From assembly GCA_003134855.1 (NCBI GenBank), contig PLCS01000010.1, forward strand, positions 62,001 to 126,000: 64,000 nucleotides of DNA, read 5' to 3'. Below the pieces are notes generated by a model. That model saw only the letters and a program-made list of their open reading frames with translations, did no database searches and was not told the origin of the DNA. The position numbers and the translations under genes are program-made. The DNA comes from Acidobacteriaceae bacterium. Its GTDB lineage: Bacteria > Acidobacteriota > Terriglobia > Terriglobales > Acidobacteriaceae. This document shows, piece after piece, positions 1 through 7,746 of the stretch (position 1 is its first letter; every line of letters starts with the position of its first letter).

Positions 1-2
1 TC

Positions 3-2084
3 AAGCACGACCGCGCGCAGCGGGTGCTGCAAATCCGGGAGACCGCCCGGCGCATCTACGCGAATCTGTCTCCCGCCGACCGCGCCCGCCTCGACGATTA
101 CGCGCGCGGCGTGAATCTTTTCATCGCGCAGAATCAGGCCACGCTGCCGCCGGAGTTCCGGCTGCTCGGCTATCGCCCTCAGCCTTGGAGCGGCGCGGAC
201 TCGGTCTCCATCGGCTTGATGCTGGTACAGGGATTGGATACGCATTGGGAGACGAAGCTGGAGCGGGAGCGGATCGCCGCCAAGCTGAACAATCTGAACA
301 AGCCCAAGCTGGAGGCCGATCTGTATCCGGTCGGCTCGTGGCGCGACCATCCGCCCACCGGCGTGCAGGTGGACCTGAGCCAGCCGCGGCCCGCGCCGCC
401 TCCGGCTACGGACGACAATGATGAGGATGACCGCAGCACGGCCGGCGCCGCGCCTGAAGAACTGCGCCAAGTGCTGGGCCTGCCCACCTGCGACGGTTGC
501 GCGCCCGGCTCAAACAACTGGGTCATCGCCGGCAAGCATACGGCCAGCGGCAAGCCTCTGCTCTCCAACGATATGCACCTCACACTTCTCGAACCGAACA
601 TCTGGTTCATGGCCGATTTGCGTGCGCCGGGCTACCATGTTGCCGGGGTCACACTGCCGGGAATGCCTTTTGTGATGGCCGGCCACAACGAGCACGTCGC
701 CTGGGGCTTTACCGCGCTCTATGCCGACGTGCAGGACCTCTACGTGGAGAAGCTCGACGGCAAGGGCAACTACCAGGACAACGATGCCGTCTGGAAGCCG
801 CTCCAAGTGGACCACGAAATCATCCACGTGCGCGGTGGCAAGGATGTGACGCTCGACGTGCAACTGACCGCGCATGGGCCGCTGCTCAATCTGATCTTGA
901 CCAGGGAATCCCGTCCCATCGCCCTCAAGTGGACCCTCTACGATCCGGCGTTCAACGCGCAACCGCTCTACCAAATCAACGTCGCATCGAACTGGACGGA
1001 GTTTTCCGCAGCGCTGGGCAACTGGTGCTGGCCGACGCAAAATGTGGTCTACTCCGACGATCAGGGGCACATCGCTTACCAAGCCGTCGGGCGACTTCCG
1101 CTGCGTCCCGCGGGGCTTGCGGGTGTACCGATTCAGGACACTTCTCATGAGTGGCAGGGCTTCATCCCCTTCGATGCGATGCCCAGCGCCGTCGATCCGC
1201 CCTCCGGTTTATTGGCCACCGCCAACTCCCGCGTCACCACCGCCGCGTCGCCCTACCCGCTCTCGCTCGAATGGGTCGATCCCTACCGCGTCGAGCGCAT
1301 CTACAAATCCCTCGAAGGCCGCGACGGGCTTACACCCGCCGATATGCTCGCCGTGCAGACCGACGTTTACAGCGAAGTCGATCAGGAGCTGGGCCATCGC
1401 TTTGCCTACGCCATCGACCACACCCCCGGCGCGGACGACCAGCTGAAGAAGGCCGCTGACCTGATGCGCTCCTGGGACGGCCGGCTGACCACCGATTCTG
1501 CCGCCGCCTCGATAGTCACTCAGGGCCGCCGCGCGCTCTGGCCGCTGATTCTGGAGCCGAAGCTGGGCGCCGACGCCAAAGAATATCACTGGTCCGAATC
1601 CAACTTCGCCGAGGAAGAGATCATCATGCATGCCAGCGCCGACTGGCTTCCTCCGGCTTACAAGAACTGGGACGCGCTGCTGACCGACGCCGTGCGCAAA
1701 GGCATGAAGGAAGGCAAGGCTCCAGCGGATGTGGCTCGTTGGAGTTATGGAAGCTGGCACGTCGTCGATATCGAGCACCCGTTGGCTGTCTATCTGCCGC
1801 TGATTGGGCGCGTGGCCGGAACCGGCGAGCAGCCGCTCAGCGGTGACACGACTACCGTGAAACAGGTAGGCCGCGACTTCGGCCCTTCGCAGCGCTTCAC
1901 GATGGACTGGAGCAACATCGACGGCTCGACTGAAAATATCGTCCTCGGCGAGAGCGGCAACCCCGATTCGACTTACTACCGCGACCAGTGGAAGGACTGG
2001 TACGGGAGAACGACCTTTGCGCTACCCTTCACCCCGGCGGCAGTGGCAGCTGAGACGCGCCACACGCTGCGGTTGCTGCCGTGA
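3..2084 (+). CDS. Penicillin acylase family (peptidase S45) hydrolase, 5'-truncated by the window
   Basis: Ntn-hydrolase of the penicillin/acyl-homoserine-lactone acylase family. Such enzymes are exported, self-cleave a precursor and hydrolyse amide bonds. The frame is open from the window edge, so the GTG at 24 is probably internal and the true start lies upstream. The motif GSNNWVI has its Ser codon at 510-512, which is the expected mature beta-subunit N-terminus and nucleophile. It is followed by the family segment HTASGKPLLSNDMHL and by GHNEHVAWGFT. About 160 residues of alpha-subunit and spacer precede the Ser, and the spacer is rich in Asp, Glu and Pro. The substrate cannot be told from sequence. 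The family call is firm. Confidence 0.9.
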   Translation, partial: KHDRAQRVLQIRETARRIYANLSPADRARLDDYARGVNLFIAQNQATLPPEFRLLGYRPQPWSGADSVSIGLMLVQGLDTHWETKLERERIAAKLNNLNKPKLEADLYPVGSWRDHPPTGVQVDLSQPRPAPPPATDDNDEDDRSTAGAAPEELRQVLGLPTCDGCAPGSNNWVIAGKHTASGKPLLSNDMHLTLLEPNIWFMADLRAPGYHVAGVTLPGMPFVMAGHNEHVAWGFTALYADVQDLYVEKLDGKGNYQDNDAVWKPLQVDHEIIHVRGGKDVTLDVQLTAHGPLLNLILTRESRPIALKWTLYDPAFNAQPLYQINVASNWTEFSAALGNWCWPTQNVVYSDDQGHIAYQAVGRLPLRPAGLAGVPIQDTSHEWQGFIPFDAMPSAVDPPSGLLATANSRVTTAASPYPLSLEWVDPYRVERIYKSLEGRDGLTPADMLAVQTDVYSEVDQELGHRFAYAIDHTPGADDQLKKAADLMRSWDGRLTTDSAAASIVTQGRRALWPLILEPKLGADAKEYHWSESNFAEEEIIMHASADWLPPAYKNWDALLTDAVRKGMKEGKAPADVARWSYGSWHVVDIEHPLAVYLPLIGRVAGTGEQPLSGDTTTVKQVGRDFGPSQRFTMDWSNIDGSTENIVLGESGNPDSTYYRDQWKDWYGRTTFALPFTPAAVAAETRHTLRLLP

Positions 2085-2094
2085 GTTTGTTTCT

Positions 2095-2298
2095 CTACTC
2101 CGGCTGGTCATTTCCACAAAGCGGCTTCATCGCAATCGTTGGGGGCATCTCGGCAACTTGTTCGAGCTGGCCGCGCACCAGCATCGTGACGGTTTCCCGT
2201 TCGACGGTGACCTCAATGCGCCGGTTCACGCTGCCCTGGGAGGCGCCTTCCTTGCCGGTATCTTTCGATGCCGGAACGCCGCGGCGTAAAATGTTCAT
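2095..2298 (-). CDS. Small hypothetical protein (67 aa)
   Basis: I do not recognise a named family. The ATG at 2298 is preceded on the minus strand by GGAG with a 9-nt spacer, which favours it over an in-frame start five codons upstream. The product is hydrophilic, starts MNILRRGVP and has the central stretch RRIEVTVERETVTMLVRG, which looks like two alternating-pattern beta strands. It lies tail-to-tail with the acylase gene (10 bp gap) and diverges from the regulator gene at 2419. It could be a small regulatory or DNA-associated protein, but that is a guess. Its reality rests on the ribosome site and on protein-like composition. Confidence 0.5.
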   Translation of the reverse strand: MNILRRGVPASKDTGKEGASQGSVNRRIEVTVERETVTMLVRGQLEQVAEMPPTIAMKPLCGNDQPE

Positions 2299-2418
2299 AC
2301 ATTCGCTCTCCAAAAGCCGGGGTTCAGGAGCCCGCTCCAGTTTTTACTAGAAATTGAGCGGGGTTTGAATGTCTTGAATTTGGGAATGAATTTTTCTGAA
2401 GTTTTATGAAGGCCTCTT

Positions 2419-4590
2419 ATGCCGTTGAGCACGAGGGAATCGTACAGATTTGACGAGTTTGAGCTGGACCCATCCCGGCGCGTCTTGTCGCGGAACGAAA
2501 CACCGGTTTCGCTCACGCCGAAGGCCTTCGACGTGCTTTCCTACCTGGTTCTGAATCCCGGACGGGTGGTGACTAAGGATGAGCTTCTCAAGTCGATCTG
2601 GCCGGACTCCTTTGTGGAAGAAGGCAATCTGGCCCAGTACATCTCCGCTCTGCGCAAGGCATTGGGAGACAAGTCCCGCCTGATTGCGACCGTCCCCGGC
2701 CGCGGCTATCAGTTTGTGGTTCAGGTCTTCGCGGTCGAGGTCGAAACCGGGATCTCCGCCGAGGCTCTTCCCGAGGCGCGGGCGGGGGACATCTATGTGC
2801 AGCGCGTGCGGGAGCGCACCCGGATCGTCTATGACGATGCGCTGCCCGCACAGCTTGCGCAGCATGAGCCCCCCTTGCTGCTCACGGGTGGGAGTTCGCG
2901 CCGGGCGCGAGTGTGGCTGTGGGTTACGGCTTCGGCGCTATGTGGCGCGCTGATTGCGCTGGTCGCACTGGCGGCCTATTTTGTGGAGCGGCTGAATGGC
3001 GCGGCTCAGTTGCGCATCTCGAGTTACACACAGATCACGCATGACGGCCATACCAAGTTCATCGGCGGAACGGACGGAAGCAGAATCTATTTCACCCAGG
3101 ACCAGCCATTCGGCATGGTAGAGGTTTCGGTCTCCGGTGGAGTGGTTGCGCCCATCCTTACAACGCTTCCGAATCCCTGGGTGGGGGACGTTTCGCCGGA
3201 TGGATCGACCCTGCTGCTCATCTCCCAGGTCGGCGGCATGGGCCCCGCCGATTCGCTGTGGAGCTTACGGCTGCTGGGAGGACCTCATCACTACCTTGCC
3301 AATGCTGTCTCCGCAACTTGGTCTCCTGACGGAGAGAGCATTGCTTACGCCACGGCGAGCGGTGACATTTGCGTGATGCATAGCGATGGAACCGAAGCGC
3401 ATCGCATCGCCTCACCCGGAATCTATGTAAAGTCCATGGCCTGGTCACCGGACGGGAGTACAATCCGGTTTTCCAAAGAGGGCATCCTGTGGGAGATGAC
3501 CTCGAATGGATCCAATCTTCACCAGCTTTTGCCGGGATGGGGGAAATCGTCCTCGCAGTGGAACGGACAATGGGCTCAGGATGGGAGATTCTACTTCGTG
3601 GCCGACGGCCAACTATGGGTTATCGAGGTGCGTCCCGGATCCGGTAAAAGCCTGCCCGCTGCGCCGGTACAACTGACCTTTGGCCCCATGGTCTGGAATC
3701 GGCCGATTCCCAGTCAGGACGGGAAAAAAATCTACGCATCGGGCCGCACGAACCGGGGTGAACTCGTCCGCTATGACAAGAAATCCGGGCGGTTTCAGCC
3801 CTTCCTTGCCGGCATCTCAACCGAGTTCGTTACCTTTTCCAGCAACGGCAAATCAGTGGCCTATGTTTCCTACCCCGAGGGAGTTCTCTGGAGAGCCAAC
3901 CCGGATGGAAGCAATCCCACGCAACTGACAGATCCTCCGGTCTATCCGAAATCGCCGCGCTGGTCGCCGGACGGAAGTGAAATCCTGTTCGTGGACCGCA
4001 CTCCGCAAGGACTCGATGCGATCTACATCGTCCCCGCGGATGGAAGCGGAAAGCCCCGCCGCCTGCTCCCGCAAGACCGCGAAGCGGAGACGGATCCAGG
4101 CTGGTCGCCGGATGGGCGAAAGATCGTTTTTTCCACCTCCCCGAATGTGGGCGCAAGTTCCAAGTCCGACTTGCGCATCCTCGACATCGCAACCGGAAAC
4201 GTCGCTGTCCTTCCCGCATCGGATGGCTTGCTGGTGCCCCGCTGGTCGCCGGACGGCCTGTCGATTGCCGCCATGACCCTGGACACTATGGCCATGAAAG
4301 TTTTCGACATCGCGCGCGAACGATGGACCAAGCTGGACTCGGGGGCTGTCGCTTTTCCTGAATGGTCGCATGACGGCCGGTTCATCTACTACGTAAAGTG
4401 GACCGGCAATCCCGCCGTGATTCGTATTCGCGCCGCGGACGGAAAACGAGAAACTGTGGCTGATATGAAAGGAGCGCGGTATACAGGTGTCTATACATTA
4501 TGGATGGGGCTCGACCCAACCGACACACCCTTGACGCTTCGCGACATCGGCACCGACGACATTTATGCCCTGACGCTGGAAAGAAAATGA
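2419..4590 (+). CDS. Transmembrane winged-helix regulator with C-terminal WD40-like (PD40/TolB) repeats
   Basis: One-component regulator of the CadC/ToxR layout. Residues about 5-105 form an OmpR-type winged helix (LTPKAFDVLSYLVLN, then GRGYQFV). A single membrane helix lies near residues 163-190 (VWLWVTASALCGALIALV). The remaining 530 residues are exported beta-propeller repeats with recurring WSPDG and SPDG motifs, typical of PD40/TolB-like blades. The DNA-binding part is cytoplasmic and the propeller periplasmic, so an envelope signal is probably passed straight to a promoter. The start has GAAGG 6 nt upstream. Proteins of this design are common in Acidobacteriota. The target genes are unknown; the neighbours do not suggest one. 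Confidence 0.88.
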   Translation: MPLSTRESYRFDEFELDPSRRVLSRNETPVSLTPKAFDVLSYLVLNPGRVVTKDELLKSIWPDSFVEEGNLAQYISALRKALGDKSRLIATVPGRGYQFVVQVFAVEVETGISAEALPEARAGDIYVQRVRERTRIVYDDALPAQLAQHEPPLLLTGGSSRRARVWLWVTASALCGALIALVALAAYFVERLNGAAQLRISSYTQITHDGHTKFIGGTDGSRIYFTQDQPFGMVEVSVSGGVVAPILTTLPNPWVGDVSPDGSTLLLISQVGGMGPADSLWSLRLLGGPHHYLANAVSATWSPDGESIAYATASGDICVMHSDGTEAHRIASPGIYVKSMAWSPDGSTIRFSKEGILWEMTSNGSNLHQLLPGWGKSSSQWNGQWAQDGRFYFVADGQLWVIEVRPGSGKSLPAAPVQLTFGPMVWNRPIPSQDGKKIYASGRTNRGELVRYDKKSGRFQPFLAGISTEFVTFSSNGKSVAYVSYPEGVLWRANPDGSNPTQLTDPPVYPKSPRWSPDGSEILFVDRTPQGLDAIYIVPADGSGKPRRLLPQDREAETDPGWSPDGRKIVFSTSPNVGASSKSDLRILDIATGNVAVLPASDGLLVPRWSPDGLSIAAMTLDTMAMKVFDIARERWTKLDSGAVAFPEWSHDGRFIYYVKWTGNPAVIRIRAADGKRETVADMKGARYTGVYTLWMGLDPTDTPLTLRDIGTDDIYALTLERK

Positions 4591-4770
4591 GAGATTTCAG
4601 CGAGCCCTTACCAGAGGGCTGCGCCTGAAGAATATCAATCGCAAAGTGCTTTAGCAGGCAGCCAGGAGCGAGTACGCCCGGCTGAAACAACCTCTGCGGG
4701 CGCTGATGGCTTTCATCACTGCATCGGTGACCTCACATCGTAGCGTGAAGACGTTAAGTCTCCTTGGCTC

Positions 4771-5394
4771 TCACATTTCCAGCCGCTTCATCCATGCGGC
4801 CAGGGCCTGCTGATCATCGGTTCCGGCGGCGTGTGTGGCGTAGACGTTGCTGCGCTCGGCTTCGTCGCGGTTCTGGCTGAGCTTGAATTTGCCTTCGATG
4901 CGCTCGATGGCGATGCGGAAGCCGACGATCCCGGCGAGCATTGAGCGGCGGAAGTCGCCGGGCATCGCGCGCCATTTTTCCGCGAAGGCCGGCTCATGGG
5001 CGCGGATCAGGCCGGCGAGCAGGGCCTCCTTGCCCGCCTCGTCCTCCACCAACTCCAGAGTTCCGTAGGCGTGGACGGCGATGTAGTTCCATGTGGGAAC
5101 CGAGAGCGGATCGGCGTAGAGCGCGGGCGAGACGTAGCTGTGCGGGCCAGAGAAGACAGCCAGCGTCTCGCGTCCGGCGAGGGCCTGCCAGTGGCGATTG
5201 GCGCGGGCGAAGTGGCCTTCGAGCAGGCCATGCGGGCCTTCATCTTTCACCACCAGCGGCAGGTGCGTGGCGGCCAGCGGCGCCGCGGCCTCTGGAGTCG
5301 ATTGCGGGCCGAAGAGAATGGCGAAGGAGTACGCCTGCATGGCCTCAATGAGGACGGCGCGGTCGGCGATCTGATTGAATCCGGGCGTGTACAT
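4771..5394 (-). CDS. PaiB-like FMN-binding negative transcriptional regulator
   Basis: 207 residues, full length for the PaiB family, which folds as a split-barrel flavin-binding domain and in Bacillus is linked to control of sporulation and protease genes. Recognisable segments are the start MYTPGFN, THLPLVV, GHFARANRHW, FSGPHSYVSP and WNYIAVHAYG. The start is supported by TAGGAG upstream. It is the second gene of a minus-strand pair, beginning 8 bp after the threonine ammonia-lyase stop, so the two are probably co-transcribed. A direct regulatory role here is inferred only from the family name. An FMN-dependent enzyme or detoxifying protein is an equally fair reading. Confidence 0.85.
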   Translation of the reverse strand: MYTPGFNQIADRAVLIEAMQAYSFAILFGPQSTPEAAAPLAATHLPLVVKDEGPHGLLEGHFARANRHWQALAGRETLAVFSGPHSYVSPALYADPLSVPTWNYIAVHAYGTLELVEDEAGKEALLAGLIRAHEPAFAEKWRAMPGDFRRSMLAGIVGFRIAIERIEGKFKLSQNRDEAERSNVYATHAAGTDDQQALAAWMKRLEM

Positions 5395-5402
5395 GAGGAC
5401 TC

Positions 5403-6617
5403 CTACTGTATGCGCTCGAAGCTGAAGCCGGCTTCGCGCAGGGCGTGGCTGATGGCGGTGATGTGGGATGCGCCGCGGGTTTCAAGGGTTACGTCGATCA
5501 CAGTTTCGCCCAGGCTGACGCCGTAGTAGGCGCGGTTATGGATGACCTCGACGATGTTGGCGCGTTCGCGGGCCAGAATCTGAATCAGGCCAAGCAGAGC
5601 GCCGGGACGGTCCTGGAGGTGAACGCGGATGCGCAGCAGGCGGCCGTCCTTGACCAGGCCGCGCTCGATAATCTTGGCCAGCAGGGTGACGTCGATATTG
5701 CCGCCCGAGACCAGAACCACGGTGCGGCGCTGGCGGAGATTCGTCTTGGACTGAAGCAGAGCGGCCAGGGCAGCCGCGCCCGCGCCCTCGGCCAGAGTCT
5801 TTTCGTGCTCCAGCAGCATGAGAATGGCGCTGGCGATCTCCTCGTCGTCTACGGCGACAATCTCATCGACGTAGCGGGAGACCAGGGGGAGGGTCAGGTC
5901 GCCGGCGCGGCGGACGGCGATGCCGTCGGCGACGGTGGCTTCGGCGTTGAGGGTGACCGGAGCGCCAGCCTCGCGGGCGCGCAGCATCGAGGGCAGCTTC
6001 TCCGGCTCGACGCCGATCACGCGAATCCGGGGGTTGGTCTCCTTGAGGGCGCAGGCGATGCCGCTGATCAGCCCGCCGCCGCCGATGGGGATGACCACGG
6101 CTTCCAGGTCGGGCACCTGCTCCAGCAGTTCCAGGCCGATGGTGCCCTGGCCGTTGATGATCTCCGCGTCGTCGAAGGGATGGATGAAGGTGCGGCCCTC
6201 TTCGAGGCGGCGGCGCAGGGCCTCCTCGCAGGCCTCGTCGTAATTAGAGCCATGCAGGACAACATCCGCGCCGAAGCCCCGCGTAGCCGCGACTTTGATC
6301 TGCGGCGTGGCCAGCGGCATCACGATCTGCGCGCGAATGCCGCGCGCCGCGGCATGGAAGGCGACGCCCTGTGCGTGGTTGCCGGCGCTGGCGGTGATCA
6401 CGCCGCGCTCCCGCTCTGCCTGGCTGAGGGTGAGCAGCTTGTTCAGAGCGCCGCGCTCCTTGAAGGACCCGGTGCGTTGCAAATTTTCCAGCTTCAGGTG
6501 CAGCGGCAGGCCGGTCAACTCGGAGAGGTCGCTGGAGAGCTGGCAGGGTGAGAGGTAGATGGCTTCGCCGATGCGCGCGCGCGCCGTCTGGATGCTGGTC
6601 AGGGTGACGGATTCCAA
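5403..6617 (-). CDS. ilvA: Threonine ammonia-lyase (threonine dehydratase) with ACT domain
   Basis: PLP fold-type II enzyme converting threonine to 2-oxobutanoate, the first step of isoleucine synthesis or, in catabolic forms, threonine breakdown. The PLP lysine lies in SFKERGALNKL and the phosphate loop is GGGGL. The C-terminal 75 residues form one ACT-like domain (LRIRVHLQDRPGALLGLIQ), as in the roughly 400-residue single-ACT enzymes. I chose a TTG start at 6617 because AAGGAGG lies 6 nt upstream; the longer ATG form (6659) would place that site inside the gene. A terminator hairpin and a possible Ile-containing leader peptide lie upstream, which suggests attenuation and a biosynthetic role. 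It is followed closely by the PaiB-like gene. Confidence 0.88.
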   Translation of the reverse strand: MESVTLTSIQTARARIGEAIYLSPCQLSSDLSELTGLPLHLKLENLQRTGSFKERGALNKLLTLSQAERERGVITASAGNHAQGVAFHAAARGIRAQIVMPLATPQIKVAATRGFGADVVLHGSNYDEACEEALRRRLEEGRTFIHPFDDAEIINGQGTIGLELLEQVPDLEAVVIPIGGGGLISGIACALKETNPRIRVIGVEPEKLPSMLRAREAGAPVTLNAEATVADGIAVRRAGDLTLPLVSRYVDEIVAVDDEEIASAILMLLEHEKTLAEGAGAAALAALLQSKTNLRQRRTVVLVSGGNIDVTLLAKIIERGLVKDGRLLRIRVHLQDRPGALLGLIQILARERANIVEVIHNRAYYGVSLGETVIDVTLETRGASHITAISHALREAGFSFERIQ

Positions 6618-6680
6618 AATGTGCCTCCTTGGTTGAGACAAATGCGGGATGAATAGCAACTTAAAGCGGGGCTGGAGATG

Positions 6681-6712
6681 AAAAAACCACCAGCCGCGCT
6701 CGCGGGTGGTGG
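6681..6712 (-). terminator. Intrinsic terminator or attenuator in the ilvA leader
   Basis: Read on the minus strand, CCACCA pairs with TGGTGG and an inner CGCGG/CCGCG stem continues it, then six T follow directly (6686-6681). It lies about 64 nt upstream of the ilvA start. No other credible minus-strand gene lies just upstream that would need a terminator, so a regulated leader terminator is the simplest reading. I do not see a T-box AGGGTGG-type motif. Confidence 0.6.
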
Positions 6713-6743
6713 CCTGGGTGCTGCATTCCAGCTTTCCGGTTCG

Positions 6744-6854
6744 TCAGGCTTCCTTTCCCGCGCGCGCATTGGAGCCGATAATTCGCATGGAAGGCTTCGG
6801 CGCGGCGGTGCGCTGGACCAAAGTGACGTTCGCGTTGGCGCCGGAAGATGGCAT
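6744..6854 (-). CDS. Candidate leader peptide of ilvA (36 aa)
   Basis: A 36-codon open frame ends 32 nt before the terminator hairpin stem. It begins MPSSGANANVTLVQ and contains an Ile-Ile pair in SMRIIGSN before ending AGKEA. An internal ATG at 6788 would give a 14-residue peptide that keeps the Ile-Ile pair. Neither start has a good ribosome site, although the possible promoter just upstream could make the first ATG nearly leaderless. Only two Ile codons is a weak control signal, so this is a suggestion rather than a firm gene. Confidence 0.3.
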   Translation of the reverse strand: MPSSGANANVTLVQRTAAPKPSMRIIGSNARAGKEA

Positions 6855-6866
6855 GACGTTGATTGA

Positions 6867-6896
6867 AGTAAAGCAGAGAGGCAAGGGGCGCGTCAA
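6867..6896 (-). promoter_or_regulatory. Possible sigma-70 promoter for the ilvA leader
   Basis: On the minus strand, TTGACG (6896-6891) is followed after 18 nt by TTTACT (6872-6867). Transcription would start near 6860, just ahead of the candidate leader peptide. The match is moderate and was found by eye. Confidence 0.3.
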
Positions 6897-7067
6897 GACT
6901 GAATGCAGTATGGCTGAGGTCTCCGACGTCCTTGCGGACTGCCCATCGATGCCGGAACCACATCCGAGGCCATTGAGCAGCGAATATTTTTTCCAAGATC
7001 ATTTTTGGATGTTGGATGTAGTATTGTTAGCTGTACGCTATTGAATTACCTGCCGGAGTGAATACAA

Positions 7068-7286
7068 ATGATTTGTGCGAGATGCCAAAGCCATCGAATG
7101 CGCCGAATGACGAGGAAAGGATTCCTGCGCAAGTGGCTGGCTCCATTGTTCGGCTACTATCCCTGGCTATGTTCCAACTGCCAGTCAGAATCCTTGCTTC
7201 GGACACGGGGCAAGAAGAGGAGTTCGCCTGACGAGGGCCAATCGCACGGGGAAGCCCCCGGCCCTCCCGCAGGCCTGCCACGCTGA
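7068..7286 (+). CDS. Small zinc-ribbon-like protein (72 aa)
   Basis: The protein opens MICARCQSHRMRR and has a second pair in YYPWLCSNCQSE, giving two CxxC knuckles about 30 residues apart, as in a treble-clef or zinc-ribbon fold. The segment between them (RKGFLRKWLAPLFGYYPW) is amphipathic and aromatic. The C-terminus is basic then Pro/Gly-rich. GGAG lies 9 nt upstream of the ATG. I recall similar short Cys-pair proteins from acidobacterial genomes, but I know no function. It stands alone between the ilvA leader and the CRTAC1 cluster. Confidence 0.55.
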   Translation: MICARCQSHRMRRMTRKGFLRKWLAPLFGYYPWLCSNCQSESLLRTRGKKRSSPDEGQSHGEAPGPPAGLPR

Positions 7287-7746
7287 AAGCCTGGTGATTG
7301 TTCGCAAAAGGCAAGCGGCTGAGGCGGAATCATCTACCGGAAACCTGGCGCTGGAAACGGCTCCCTAAGCTTGACACGGTTAACTTCCTATTTCTAATTA
7401 GTCTCCCACCGGCGTTGCCGACTCACGAGGGATGAAACATCTGATTGCCAATGCCGCCGCCAACTCGCCAACTTGCTATGTCCGCAAAGCGGACGCTAAC
7501 TTGCTGAATTGATTCCAATAATCCTCACTGTGCATTCCCGCGAATCGTTCCAACTTGGCCCAATAGCATCCCTGTTTCTTATCAGAAAATATTTCCAAAT
7601 GCACATTGCGACCTTCCTCCCTGACTGAAAACCCGGCACCGTGCCCCGCTGGAGCACCCTCGCGCTGAGCAGATTCCACCTATGGGTTGAGTTCGACAAG
7701 CCGCCACATCCTGTATAGTCAGAACGTTCCAACTCGTGGAGGCCCG
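7287..7746. other. Non-coding stretch upstream of the first CRTAC1 gene
   Basis: No convincing gene on the plus strand. There is a TTGACA at 7371-7376 with an AT-rich stretch about 17-18 nt downstream, which could be a promoter giving a long 5' leader. A TATAGT at 7714-7719 lies 27 nt ahead of the chosen CRTAC1 start. On the minus strand there is one doubtful open frame, listed separately. Confidence 0.4.
7476..7679 (-). pseudogene. Doubtful short ORF, possibly a decayed gene remnant
   Basis: A 67-codon frame starts at a GTG directly after an in-frame stop and has no ribosome site. Its second half (NVHLEIFSDKK, then YWNQFSKLASALRT) has the residue make-up of a real folded protein rather than a random GC-rich shadow frame. 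It may be the tail of a gene whose front is lost. I do not recognise the family and the evidence is weak. Confidence 0.22.

Noticed and set aside
5445..6551. A 368-codon open frame on the plus strand opposite threonine ammonia-lyase
   Set aside because: It is the mirror of a clear conserved enzyme; high GC at third positions keeps the opposite frame open. Its composition (Ala, Gly, Asp, Val runs) is artificial.
6600..7000. A T-box riboswitch in the ilvA leader
   Set aside because: No AGGGTGG-type T-box sequence or specifier-loop layout was found before the terminator.
6661..7002. A 113-codon minus-strand frame across the ilvA leader
   Set aside because: It runs through the terminator hairpin and lacks protein-like composition or a ribosome site.
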